Source of the DNA: a bacterium
Lineage (GTDB): Bacteria > Zhuqueibacterota > QNDG01 > JAFGCO01
DNA: 64,000 nt
Reading direction: 5' to 3'
NCBI GenBank assembly: GCA_016932575.1
Contig: JAFGCO010000056.1
Location: 150,985 to 214,984, forward strand
Under the pieces are notes generated by a model. It was not told the origin of the DNA, ran no database searches, and worked only from the letters and a program-made list of their open reading frames with translations. Of this stretch, positions 52,072 through 60,944 are shown in pieces (positions within the stretch are counted from its first letter, which is position 1; each line of letters opens with the position of its first letter). Position numbers and translations under genes: made by a program.

Positions 52072-54135
52072 ATGAAAAAACGTATCACCTGTCGTACACT
52101 GTTTTTCACATTTTTATTCGCCGGATTCGCAGGTTTCGCCCGCGACACGCTCACCTGTAAACTGCCACGAATTACAATCACGGCAAACCGCTATGAAAAA
52201 GACAGCTTTGAAACCCATCTGCAGGTGAATTTATTGCACGAATCCGGGTCATGGTCGCAGGGACAATCCAATTTCGGGGAATGGATCGCCTCTATTCCGG
52301 GTGTTTCTCTGTCAGAAACCGGCCCCTGGAGCCACAAACCCGTGATCCGGGGGCTTTCTGAAGCGCATATATTAACACTTGTTGACGGTATGAAACTCGA
52401 TGTCCTGCGGAATTACGGCAATCATGCGCCCCTTGTGGATATCGACCAAATCGAAAGAATCGAAGTGATTCGCGGTCCGGGCTCGGTATTATACGGATCC
52501 AATGCCGTTGCCGGAGTCGTAAACATTATTACAAAATCACCGAAAAAAACCTCGCATCAATATGCGATAAACAGCCGTATCGGACTGCAATATGCTTCCG
52601 TCAATCGCCAGTGGAGTGAAATGATGATGCTGCAGGGCAGGTATGGAAAATATAATATGTTATTGAATATCACTCATCGCAAGGCAGATGATATAAACAC
52701 ACCTGCCGGCAGACTGAAGAATACGGCTTTTTCAGGGTACACGTCGGATCTGAAACTTGTTTTTCAACCTTCTGTGAATCAGCAACTTCTTTTCTCAGGG
52801 CACCTGACCCGAATGAACGATGTGGGCGTACCTATTAATCCGAAAGCCCGAACCGCTCATTTTAAAATGTATAACCGAGACCGTATCACTTTGAGCTATA
52901 AATACCAGCGGCCTGATCAATTTATCTCAGATATATCCATGGATCTTTATTATCAGCAGGGAGAGCGTGAATTTGACGCGTTATTATATCACATCCCAAA
53001 AAAAGGGGCCAATTTTGTGAATAATCATTTGAATGCGCATCGGGACGTGAAAACGTGGGGTGGATCCCTGCAGACGGGATGGCGCCTGTCCGGTGCGAAT
53101 CTTTTAACAGCAGGAGTCGACTGTTTTACAGAGCGGGACAATACACGGCGCCTTTCAGATTCTGTCATTGTCAATGCCGAAGATCAGATGCAAATGGATC
53201 CGCCGGCGGATCTAACTCCCCCTACTCCCCTTTCAAACCGCGAAGGCCTGGCTGCTTTTCTGGAAGACGAATGGTATATTGCCTCATGGATCTCTCTTAA
53301 TGCCGGCATGAGATACGATGCAATTTTCAGTGAAGCAGAAGGGACACCTGGCACTTTAACAGAACTCAACCGGAATGAAACAGACAGGGACTACAGCGGC
53401 AATATCGGAGTCGTTATTCGGTTGGGTAATCAAATCCGTCTCACAGGAAATATTGGCAGGGCCTTTAAAGCACCGACGCTTCAGGAACGTTTTTTTAAAG
53501 GCACTGCACAGGTGGGTTACCTGTACGGCAATCCCAATTTAAACAGTGAAACCAGTATCAATCTGGATGCAGGATTTCGGTTGAAGTCCGACTGCTTTCA
53601 AATCAGTCTGAATATGTTTCACAACCGAATTCATGAATTTATTGTCATGAAACCCGTTTCTGCCGGTGCAGATACATTTCTTTATGACAATGTCGGCTGT
53701 GCGGATTTGTACGGAATCGAATGGAACGGCCGGTTTCAACTGATTGATGCTTTGACACTCTTTGCCAATAGCGCCTATGTGGGGGGGCAAGACCGGGAAT
53801 TGAATGAAAACCTGCCCAAAATTCCTCCGCTTAATTCCCTTATGGGTATCACATTCGGTAATGAAATGCAGAACTACTGGTTGACCTTCGCAGGAGAATT
53901 TCATGATCGGCAACAATATTCAGCTAAAAATGAATCGCAAACCGACGGATATATCCTTTTTGATATATGCTCAGGTTTAAAAATAAGCCGGCTATTATCT
54001 TTAAAAAGTCCCATTTATATCACATTGAATATCCGGAATGTGTTCAATGAATCCTATCGCGACCATCTTTCAAACGTCACCTGGTGGAATGCACCTGGAC
54101 GGAATATTATTTTCGGCATTCGCGGGAACTTCTGA
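52072..54135 (+). CDS. TonB-dependent outer-membrane receptor
   Basis: 687 residues. Signal peptide 1-23 (LFFTFLFAGFAGFA), then a TonB-box-like start (ITITANRYE), plug domain about 40-155 (SIPGVSLSETGPW, PVIRGLSEAHILTLVDGMK, RIEVIRGPGSVLYGSNAVAGVVNIITK split here at RGPGSVLYGSNAV), and a barrel with the usual YGNPNLNSETS and a closing FGIRGNF ending in Phe. It moves a scarce ligand with energy from TonB; the receptor is BtuB-like in plan, but the ligand is not shown. Residues about 376-394 derive from a palindromic repeat inserted in frame (53197-53212 and downstream). An ECF S-component gene follows, suggesting a vitamin. Confidence 0.92.
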   Translation: MKKRITCRTLFFTFLFAGFAGFARDTLTCKLPRITITANRYEKDSFETHLQVNLLHESGSWSQGQSNFGEWIASIPGVSLSETGPWSHKPVIRGLSEAHILTLVDGMKLDVLRNYGNHAPLVDIDQIERIEVIRGPGSVLYGSNAVAGVVNIITKSPKKTSHQYAINSRIGLQYASVNRQWSEMMMLQGRYGKYNMLLNITHRKADDINTPAGRLKNTAFSGYTSDLKLVFQPSVNQQLLFSGHLTRMNDVGVPINPKARTAHFKMYNRDRITLSYKYQRPDQFISDISMDLYYQQGEREFDALLYHIPKKGANFVNNHLNAHRDVKTWGGSLQTGWRLSGANLLTAGVDCFTERDNTRRLSDSVIVNAEDQMQMDPPADLTPPTPLSNREGLAAFLEDEWYIASWISLNAGMRYDAIFSEAEGTPGTLTELNRNETDRDYSGNIGVVIRLGNQIRLTGNIGRAFKAPTLQERFFKGTAQVGYLYGNPNLNSETSINLDAGFRLKSDCFQISLNMFHNRIHEFIVMKPVSAGADTFLYDNVGCADLYGIEWNGRFQLIDALTLFANSAYVGGQDRELNENLPKIPPLNSLMGITFGNEMQNYWLTFAGEFHDRQQYSAKNESQTDGYILFDICSGLKISRLLSLKSPIYITLNIRNVFNESYRDHLSNVTWWNAPGRNIIFGIRGNF
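53197..53250 (+). repeat. Palindromic repeat inserted in frame in the receptor gene
   Basis: The 16-bp perfect palindrome GATCCGCCGGCGGATC (53197-53212) is followed by C-rich ACTCCCCCTACTCCCC, coding DPPADLTPPTPLSNREG. Translated C-rich repeats of this kind recur in many bacteria. A similar core, CCGCCGGCTGGCGGATC, occurs in the intergenic region near 63565-63581. It lies in a variable-looking part of the barrel, probably a surface loop, and keeps the frame. Confidence 0.55.
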
Positions 54136-54250
54136 GACATGATTGTTGTAAGAAAAGATGAATGGTCGGGGACCTGTTACTAAAAAATCTCTCCCTCCCG
54201 CAGGTTCTCGGCCAATTTATTATCTCCATCGGATCGCATAAAATGATTTT

Positions 54251-54284
54251 CATCACTGGATCCTGCGATACAGTGATGCATCAC
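54251..54284 (+). promoter_or_regulatory. Alternative hairpins between receptor and ECF S-component genes
   Basis: CATCACTG (54251-54258) pairs perfectly with CAGTGATG (54271-54278). The same GTGATG can instead pair with the CATCAC at 54279-54284 inside the palindrome GTGATGCATCAC (54273-54284). The two folds exclude each other, about 22 nt before the ATG at 54307. This could be a translational switch; it could also be chance. Confidence 0.35.
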
Positions 54285-54306
54285 CGGACTCAAGCGTGTA
54301 ATTAAT

Positions 54307-54840
54307 ATGAACACAAAAAACCGATTGATTGCCCGTCTGGCATTGTTAATTGCTTTAACGCTGGTCATTCAGGCGATGGGGCTTCCCCAGCCGGTTACCG
54401 GTCCATTAATTAATGCACTCCTCTTTCTGACAACAGGATTGCTGGGCCCTCTGGCCGGTATTATGCTTGGAATCATCACACCGGTTGTGGCATTGATCCG
54501 GGGGCAGCTTCCTTCGATTCTCGCGCCCATGGTTCCTTTTATTGCCATCGGGAATGCAGCTCTGGTTATCATTTACTCTCTTATTGGCCGTATTATCCTG
54601 TCGCGGATTCATAAACAATGGGCAGTATTCCTTCCGATTGTATTCGCATCTTTCGGTAAATTCTGTGTACTGCTTCTCTCGGTCAGAATCATAGTGCCTG
54701 TCATGCTCGGGCGTCATTTTCCTCCAAAAATTGAATTGATCATGGCCCTTCCGCAACTGCTCACGGCCTTGGGTGGAGGAATCCTGTTTTTATTGATGAG
54801 ACGGATTTTCAGTAAAATAGACCTGGATTTGGCGAATTGA
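54307..54840 (+). CDS. ECF transporter S component
   Basis: 177 residues with about five to six hydrophobic segments. It matches the S-component type of energy-coupling-factor transporters: LIARLALLIALTLVIQAMGLPQPVTGPLINALLFLTTGL, given by its ends LIARLALLIALTL and PLINALLFLTTGLLG. S components bind a vitamin or metal ligand and use a shared EcfAAT energising module, not present here. It follows the TonB receptor by about 170 nt on the same strand, so the pair can move one ligand across both membranes. No strong ribosome site is visible. The ligand is unknown. Confidence 0.82.
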   Translation: MNTKNRLIARLALLIALTLVIQAMGLPQPVTGPLINALLFLTTGLLGPLAGIMLGIITPVVALIRGQLPSILAPMVPFIAIGNAALVIIYSLIGRIILSRIHKQWAVFLPIVFASFGKFCVLLLSVRIIVPVMLGRHFPPKIELIMALPQLLTALGGGILFLLMRRIFSKIDLDLAN

Positions 54841-54877
54841 TCTGTAAAAATAGTAATACGGGATGTATTGAACTTGA

Positions 54878-55246
54878 TCAGTGAATCATGCGATTGACAA
54901 TTTCTCTCACTTTGTCAAGATTAACAGGTTTTTCAAGAAAAGAAACCGGGTGTATTTTATGAGCATCTTTCTGAACCAATTCTGTCGCATAGCCGGTCAT
55001 AAAAACAATCGGAATATTTTTTTCAGCATGAATTTTTTCAGCAGCTTCAATACCATCCAATCGCCCGGCAAGCCGGATATCCATTAAAATCAAATCGGGA
55101 TGTTCGAGCAGCGCCACTTCAACCGCCTCTTCCCCTTTAACAACCGGCTCGAGAACCATTGCACCAAGGTCCTCAATATAAAATTGCAAGCTCTTCGCAG
55201 TCAGTCTTTCATCTTCAACGATCAGCACCCTGAATGGATTTTTCAT
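54878..55246 (-). CDS. Stand-alone response regulator receiver
   Basis: 122 residues, CheY-like. Acidic residues in IVEDERL, phosphoacceptor Asp56 in LILMDIRLAG, FMTGYATE and the Lys in FLEKPVN are present. The spacing IRLAGRLDGIEAAE is typical of the receivers that accompany HisKA_2/HWE-type kinases. It begins 3 nt after the kinase gene ends, so they are one operon and one phosphorelay. Confidence 0.94.
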   Translation of the reverse strand: MKNPFRVLIVEDERLTAKSLQFYIEDLGAMVLEPVVKGEEAVEVALLEHPDLILMDIRLAGRLDGIEAAEKIHAEKNIPIVFMTGYATELVQKDAHKIHPVSFLEKPVNLDKVREIVNRMIH

Positions 55247-55249
55247 TGC

Positions 55250-58200
55250 TTAAACCCTCGGCTGGTATAATTCTTTTTTTAACTTAATACGACAGCAGAG
55301 GCCGCCCTGATTTTCAAAATTCACTTCACCCCCCAGCTGATTCCGGATCAGATCAATAACCGTTTCCAGTCCAAGATGGATGTCCTTTTCGATATCAAAT
55401 CCTTTTGGCAGGCCTACACCAGTATCTCTGACTTCTATCATAATTTCTTTGGTCAATTTCTTTTTCAGGCTCAAATATATTTTACCTTCTTTTCCTTCCG
55501 GAAAAGCATGTTTCACCGCATTGGTCATCAATTCATTCAGTACCAGTCCCAGCGGGATGGCCGTGTCAATCAGAACCGGTACATCAGTCGCATGATAAAT
55601 CAGTTTGATACGATCATTGTTCAACAGATAGCTTTGTTGAATCAGCAGGATCAAATCATTAAAATAGGGTTTTAAATTCAGAGAAGACAGGTCATTTGAT
55701 TCATAAAGCTTTTTATGCACAAAGGCCATTGCCTGAATTTTATTCTCAATCTCTTTGAATATCCCTTGCATTTTTTCGTTATGCAGGCTGTGCGCCCTTA
55801 AACGCAGCATGGAAGAAATCACCTGCATATTGTTTTTTGTGCGGTGATAAAGTTCCCGAAGCAGGATTTCTTTCTCTTTTAAATCATTGCGTACCTGGTC
55901 TTCGGCCTGTTTCCGTTTGCTGATATCCAATCCGATGACGAAAAAACCCCGGACATTTCCGTTGATATCCTTATCAGGGATAAAAGTAACCAGACCGTAA
56001 TTCATTTCACCGTTCGGCATGGCGACCGGACTCTCAAAGGTGACCTGTTCCCCTTTTAAAACACGCCGCACATAGGGTTCTACCCGGCGATAGGATTCCT
56101 CATCGAGAACGTCCTGCAATCCGCTTCCCACGACTTTTTTTGGATCCATGCCAAACACACGTCGATACCCTTCACTTGCATACAGATAATGGAGATTCCG
56201 GTCGACCCTTGCCACCAGTCCCGGAATATTGTTTACAATGAGTGCGAGTTCCCGCTCATGATCACAGATAGCCTCTTCCGCTTTTTTTCTTTCTGTAATA
56301 TCACGGACAATTGCGAGCATCAGCTCTTGCTGGCCGAATTGAACCTTGCCCGTTTTAATTTCAACCGGAATCGTTGATCCGTTTTTACAGCGGTGTATGG
56401 CCTCAAGAATAACCGGCTTTTCCAGAGGCCATTGCCGCCACTGACTGATAATATCTTCACGTTCCGATTGATCCACGTGCAGGTCAAAAACCTGCATGCG
56501 CTGCAGCTCGCTTTTTGAATAGCCTGACTGAGAAATGGCTGCTTGATTTATATCGATAATGTTTCCCTGGATATCATGCAGAAAAACTCCATCAGCCAAT
56601 TGGTTGAATAAAGAATAATATTTTTGCATGCTTTCCCGGAGCGCTTCCTCGGCTCGTTTCTGGCTGACGATGATCCATGTCAGATCTGCAAAGAATGAAA
56701 CAACCTCCGCATCTTTTTCTGTGTAATTCTTGGATTTGTTTCCAACACCGAGTATGGCAACCACTTTGCCTTCCCTAAGAACGGGTACCACCAGTTCTCG
56801 AATAATTTTTGCATGGCCATCCGGCAAACCTTTTTTATCTGAAAGAGATTCATAATCATTGTGGATAACCGGTTTTTTCTGATGGAGGCAGTCAACCCAG
56901 ATCCCGGCCTGATCGATATGGTAATTCATTCCCCTGCCTTCGATCCGGCAAAACTCCTCAACAGTTTTTGAAGACCATTGCTGAAGTGCCACGGTTTTTT
57001 GATCGGAATCCACAAAGTGGTAAAATCCGATAGGGCTGTCCACAAAGGCACCCACCAGGTCCAAAGCTTCAGTCAGCAATTCATCAAGCGTGTGATGTGT
57101 AGCGAATTCAATAAGTTTCAGACGTGTGTTTGTCAGCCGACGTGACAAGCGCTCTTCAGTCTGATCTCGAAAAACCAAGACCACTCCGGTAATTCCCTGA
57201 TTTTCTTCCCGAATCAGGGCACCGCTGTCTGAAATTGGGATTTCCCGTCCGTCTTTTGCGATAAGAAGGGTGTGGTCTGCCAGATTGACCATCGCGCCTT
57301 CTTTGATCACCCGCTCTACAGGACTTTCAACGACTTCCCGGGTATCTTCATCGACAATCTTAAATACCTCATTCAACTGTTTTCCCCGTGCATCCTTCTG
57401 GCTCCATCCGGTCAGATCTTCCGACACAGGATTCATAAACTCGATCTGCCCGCGTGCATCTGTGGAAATCACGGCGTCTCCGATGGCGTTCAGGGTAACG
57501 GCGTACTTTTCCATGCTCTCTCGCAGTGCGGATTCCGACTGATACAATTCCCGGTAATGCATCTTAAGATAACGCTGCCGAATAACCAATCCTGCCGCAA
57601 CAATAGATCCCAGCGCCCCCGCCATCATCGCGGTAATCAGTAAAGAACGCGTTCGCCAGTCTGCAAAAGCTTCAGAGATATCTATTTTCGAAACGAGATA
57701 CCAGGCAGAATTCTGTACATGAAGCACAGAGGCGATTACATCCGTACCCCGATAATCCTTACATATCATGATCCCTGTCTTTCCCTGAGCAGCCCTGGCT
57801 GCAGGAAAATCTGCCTGGCTGATTGGTATTCGGAATTTCAACGCCGAATCCTTCCGGTAACGCAGTTCATTCAGGAAAACGACATCATCGCCCTCCTTAC
57901 GGATGAGATACGTCTCAGCCGTTTTGCTGGGAGTCGGCCAGTTTCGAATAATCGGATATAAAAATTCATCGGCAGCATTAATAAAAATAAAAATCCCGAC
58001 GCATTTATCAATCCCGTTTTGATGATCAATAACCGGAGCGGCCACGCTGATATGCGGCAGCTGAAATTCAGGATGCATATGGAGATCAATAAATATCGGT
58101 TTATCTCTGTGCTTGACTTCAGAGCAGATATCGATCAGTATATCTGACATAAAATACGTATTACTTAATTTGAACCGAAGTCGTTTTTTTGAATCAACAA

Positions 58201-58543
58201 CAAGAATATCATAATAATCATGTTGCTTTTTAAGTGAATAGAGAAGCGTGCGGAAGGATTCATCCGGCATACTCTTGGGATTTGCCGAAAGCCTGGCCAT
58301 TTCACGGATGAAAGCCGGATATTGCGATATCAGAGCCGCATCGATCATCTGATCCTGCAGCCAGTCCGCAATTTGTCTGGACTTGAGATGTGCGACATCC
58401 ATTAAGCGTGTTTCCACCACCTGGCGCTGTTCGTATTCCTGCACCTTAAAAAACCAGACACCACCCGTAAACACGGTTATAAAAAGTGCGATAAAACCGA
58501 TTCTCGCAAAAAGAGAAAAACCCGTTGAAGAATTTGAACTCAT
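55250..58543 (-). CDS. Multi-domain sensor kinase: Cache, PAS, GAF, PAS, PAS, HisKA_2
   Basis: 1097 residues. Membrane helix about 10-30, periplasmic Cache-like sensor about 40-300 (KSRQIADWLQDQMIDAAL, FIDLHMHPEFQLPHISVAAPV given as FIDLHMHPEFQ), second helix about 303-323, then PAS (AIGDAVISTDARGQIEFMNP), GAF (LGVGNKSKNYTEKDAEVVSFF region), PAS (DGVFLHDIQGNIIDIN), PAS (IPGLVARVDRNLHYLYA), and a HisKA_2 domain with the phospho-His in LYHRTKNNMQVISSML near residue 900, and HATPase (LNELMTNAVKHAF, DTGVGLP). It is a periplasmic small-molecule sensor feeding the adjacent receiver. Confidence 0.93.
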   Translation of the reverse strand: MSSNSSTGFSLFARIGFIALFITVFTGGVWFFKVQEYEQRQVVETRLMDVAHLKSRQIADWLQDQMIDAALISQYPAFIREMARLSANPKSMPDESFRTLLYSLKKQHDYYDILVVDSKKRLRFKLSNTYFMSDILIDICSEVKHRDKPIFIDLHMHPEFQLPHISVAAPVIDHQNGIDKCVGIFIFINAADEFLYPIIRNWPTPSKTAETYLIRKEGDDVVFLNELRYRKDSALKFRIPISQADFPAARAAQGKTGIMICKDYRGTDVIASVLHVQNSAWYLVSKIDISEAFADWRTRSLLITAMMAGALGSIVAAGLVIRQRYLKMHYRELYQSESALRESMEKYAVTLNAIGDAVISTDARGQIEFMNPVSEDLTGWSQKDARGKQLNEVFKIVDEDTREVVESPVERVIKEGAMVNLADHTLLIAKDGREIPISDSGALIREENQGITGVVLVFRDQTEERLSRRLTNTRLKLIEFATHHTLDELLTEALDLVGAFVDSPIGFYHFVDSDQKTVALQQWSSKTVEEFCRIEGRGMNYHIDQAGIWVDCLHQKKPVIHNDYESLSDKKGLPDGHAKIIRELVVPVLREGKVVAILGVGNKSKNYTEKDAEVVSFFADLTWIIVSQKRAEEALRESMQKYYSLFNQLADGVFLHDIQGNIIDINQAAISQSGYSKSELQRMQVFDLHVDQSEREDIISQWRQWPLEKPVILEAIHRCKNGSTIPVEIKTGKVQFGQQELMLAIVRDITERKKAEEAICDHERELALIVNNIPGLVARVDRNLHYLYASEGYRRVFGMDPKKVVGSGLQDVLDEESYRRVEPYVRRVLKGEQVTFESPVAMPNGEMNYGLVTFIPDKDINGNVRGFFVIGLDISKRKQAEDQVRNDLKEKEILLRELYHRTKNNMQVISSMLRLRAHSLHNEKMQGIFKEIENKIQAMAFVHKKLYESNDLSSLNLKPYFNDLILLIQQSYLLNNDRIKLIYHATDVPVLIDTAIPLGLVLNELMTNAVKHAFPEGKEGKIYLSLKKKLTKEIMIEVRDTGVGLPKGFDIEKDIHLGLETVIDLIRNQLGGEVNFENQGGLCCRIKLKKELYQPRV

Positions 58544-58937
58544 TTAATTTGCTCCGGTGAATCCGAAGAAGTCAGAGGCTGTAATAAAACACAGTGGTGT
58601 CAAGATTTCATTTTTTATTATACCGAAATAATGATATGATTCTCATTAAAATTTATATTTTGAATCAATAAAATGCAAGTTATATTCTTAAAAGAACCGC
58701 TGATTTGTCCGGATTCAATAAAAATCGGTTTTATTTCATTATTAAGATATGATTTACATCATTAATCAAACGCATCAAAGGTAAATTTCTGGTTGTTTTT
58801 TTTAAACGCTTTTCTTAAAATCATTTATAACAATTAAATACCACTGCTATCTGAAACGGATCCATGTGTATCCTGTATGAGAAAACCGATGTTTTCTCTG
58901 TAATTCTGACAATTTGAGATAAGGGCAAACTGATTCG
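58544..58937. other. Divergent intergenic region, no gene seen
   Basis: About 390 nt between the divergent kinase and SGNH-lipoprotein genes. It must contain promoters for both but no good -35/-10 pair, dyad or RNA gene was found. It is AT-rich, with T-runs. Confidence 0.5.
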
Positions 58938-59930
58938 ATGTCAATAAATTTAAACAAATGTTTAATACAGTTTTATTTATTCACCGGAATAATCGCTGTC
59001 ACTTTATCAATCATCTCATGCAACCGGATCAATACGGAGAGAAATGCTGTCAATCAAAACATTAACCGTACCGTACGAAAATTGAATAACCGCATCCTCC
59101 TTGCGATTGGTGATTCGAATGGTCTTGTGAACGGAGGCTGGCCAAAACAGCTCGCAATCCGGTTGAGAAATGACTACGTATTGAATCATTCGGAAGGCGG
59201 ACGCACGATAGGTTTTGATAATTGCGGCAAATCCTCGTGGAATGCTTTGAAAAACATAGAAACCTATCTGGAATGGGCATTGAAGTGCAGCGGCCAGAAG
59301 CCCATCGACGAAATCATCATACTCCTCGGCACAAATGACAGCAAAACTTGCTTTGAGGGTAAAAAAGACGAGATTGCATCCAATCTGATAAGGCTGATTG
59401 CAAAAATACGCCAATTCGATAATTCCGGCGGCGCACCGCCACATATTACGATTGTCACCCCTCCACCCTACGCTCTGGATTCTATGGTACCGGATAAAGC
59501 CCGCGGAGGAGACCTGCGTGTTCGTTCGCTTGTGCCTCAATTTCACCGCATCGCCCTGCAGTATCATTGTGCTTATGTGAATATATATTCATTGATTAAA
59601 CCCGTATTTCACGAGGTCACTGTCGATCACGTCCATCTCAATCGTAAAGGGCATGCCATTGTCGCTGATGCCATAGCAAAGGTATTAAACGATCTTGAGG
59701 CGCCTGAACCGCCTTCCGATGTATTGCTTAATAATTATCAGCTTTCGTGGAATCCCTCACAAAGCAGAGATGTCATCGGATACGAGATACTGGAAGGAAA
59801 TCAAATTATCAATATCTCAGATTCAGCACGTATCATACTGCCGCATACTATTATGGATCCTGCTGTACGTGCACGGGATGGGTATGGAAACTTAAGTATC
59901 GCAGTTAAGCAGTTCAGTGAAATACCATAG
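58938..59930 (+). CDS. SGNH/GDSL-family hydrolase lipoprotein
   Basis: 330 residues. A lipoprotein signal ends at Cys28 (TLSIISCNR). The SGNH core gives Ser60 in AIGDSNGLVNGGW (block I, with Asn instead of Leu/Ile after GDS), Gly and Asn133 in LLGTNDS, and Asp230/His233 in VDHVHLN, a complete catalytic triad. A C-terminal fibronectin-like piece (near 250-330) follows. Related enzymes de-acetylate sugars or peptidoglycan or hydrolyse esters. It is anchored in the outer membrane or periplasm. Not obviously in an operon with the GlsB gene, which starts 50 nt later. Confidence 0.85.
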   Translation: MSINLNKCLIQFYLFTGIIAVTLSIISCNRINTERNAVNQNINRTVRKLNNRILLAIGDSNGLVNGGWPKQLAIRLRNDYVLNHSEGGRTIGFDNCGKSSWNALKNIETYLEWALKCSGQKPIDEIIILLGTNDSKTCFEGKKDEIASNLIRLIAKIRQFDNSGGAPPHITIVTPPPYALDSMVPDKARGGDLRVRSLVPQFHRIALQYHCAYVNIYSLIKPVFHEVTVDHVHLNRKGHAIVADAIAKVLNDLEAPEPPSDVLLNNYQLSWNPSQSRDVIGYEILEGNQIINISDSARIILPHTIMDPAVRARDGYGNLSIAVKQFSEIP

Positions 59931-59980
59931 GTTATGTCAATTTAAATATATCGAATTGATACTCCGGAAAGGAGGGCCAA

Positions 59981-60232
59981 ATGATCATAACGGATATTCT
60001 GTTTTTTTTACTGATCGGCGTTCTTGCGGGCTGGCTCGCAGGAAAGCTTCTTAAACGCAGAGGACTTGGATTTTTCGTAAATTTAATAATCGGTTGTATT
60101 GGCGCCTTTATTGGAGGTGTTTTACTTGAATTTTTCGATATAACGATCTATGGATTATTAGGAGAATTTGTGGCTGCAGTCATTGGAGCCGTCATATTAT
60201 TGTGGCTCATCTGTCTTTTCATGAGGAAATAA
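59981..60232 (+). CDS. GlsB/YeaQ/YmgE-family small membrane protein
   Basis: 83 residues with three hydrophobic segments and the family's glycine-rich pattern: GVLAGWLAGKLLKRRGLGFFVNLIIGCIGAFIGG, given by its ends GVLAGWLAGKLL and IIGCIGAFIGGVLL. These proteins are called transglycosylase-associated and are stress-induced in other bacteria; a biochemical function is not established. An ideal AAGGAGG site lies 6 nt before the ATG, suggesting strong translation. Confidence 0.93.
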   Translation: MIITDILFFLLIGVLAGWLAGKLLKRRGLGFFVNLIIGCIGAFIGGVLLEFFDITIYGLLGEFVAAVIGAVILLWLICLFMRK

Positions 60233-60541
60233 CATCTGTCGTTCTGATTGTGGCCGATCGCCCTTATCCCCCTGAAATGAAATTGATCCTGATCCTGCCA
60301 AATCAGTAAATAAAAACTGGATTTCGGGATTCTGTTTTCAATATTCTTGACTGCAAATTTTAAAAATATGTATTGCTATTAAAATCATTATCAACATATC
60401 CTTTTTTAAACTCCTTTTTTAACCGGTTCTCAATATGGGTTATTTAACCTGCCTGATTTTAATTTAATGTAAAGTTTACTTGACATCTGTATTTCTTTGT
60501 TGTATATTATGTCAAGCGCGCTTTACATATAGGATAAAAAT
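60233..60541 (+). promoter_or_regulatory. Promoter and symmetric operators of the XRE regulator pair
   Basis: A clear promoter, TTGACA (60480-60485) and TATATT (60503-60508) with 17-nt spacing, precedes the XRE gene. Two 19-nt arms, TGTAAAG-N4-CTTGACAT (60468-60486) and ATGTCAAG-N4-CTTTACA (60509-60527), are inverted copies flanking the -10, and each arm is itself a near-palindrome. One covers the -35, the other the start region. This fits a dimeric repressor bound at two sites. The rest of this stretch (60233-60460) holds no gene. Confidence 0.75.
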
Positions 60542-60757
60542 ATGGCAAAAATTATCAATTACATTAAAACTTATCGGCTAAAAAACGAGCTGACTCAGGA
60601 ATCCCTGGCCAAACTGGCCGGTGTATCCCGCCAGAGCATCAATTCTATTGAACGCAACCGGTATGTGCCGAGTTTGCCTCTGGCATTAACATTTTCCCTG
60701 ATATTTCAATGTCAGACCGATGATTTATTTAAGATTGAGGAGGATTATCATGGATGA
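60542..60757 (+). CDS. XRE-family helix-turn-helix regulator (YozG-like)
   Basis: 71 residues, nearly all HTH. The five-helix core is intact: YRLKNELTQESLAKLAGVSRQSINSIERNRYVPSLPLAL (given as LTQESLAKLAGVSRQSI and IERNRYVPSL), with a C-terminal DDLFKIEED like YozG and similar small regulators. No other domain. It overlaps the next gene by 8 nt. Such regulators are usually paired with a small membrane protein, as here. The two flanking operators make autorepression likely. Confidence 0.93.
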   Translation: MAKIINYIKTYRLKNELTQESLAKLAGVSRQSINSIERNRYVPSLPLALTFSLIFQCQTDDLFKIEEDYHG

Positions 60758-60944
60758 ACGCTATCTCATGCACCGGCTTCGATCCACCAGCCTTGCCGGT
60801 ATGGTCGGAGCCATCTCCTTGGGTTGCTGGACATTATTCCAGTTTTTTATAAAAAATATTTTCAGATGGGATCTGTTTATTATACTTCTGATTATGGGCC
60901 TGGTGAAAATGGTCAGTATGGCTGTATTGCGGCGTATGAACTGA
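60750..60944 (+). CDS. Small membrane protein paired with XRE regulator
   Basis: 64 residues from the ATG at 60750, which has GAGGAG 5-6 nt before it and overlaps the regulator by 8 nt. Two hydrophobic segments (about 14-32 and 38-56: AGMVGAISLGCWTLFQFF and FIILLIMGLVKMVSMAV). I do not recognise a specific family, but the XRE plus two-helix membrane protein arrangement is common in bacteria, and may sense membrane state. Function is not shown. Confidence 0.8.
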   Translation: MDERYLMHRLRSTSLAGMVGAISLGCWTLFQFFIKNIFRWDLFIILLIMGLVKMVSMAVLRRMN

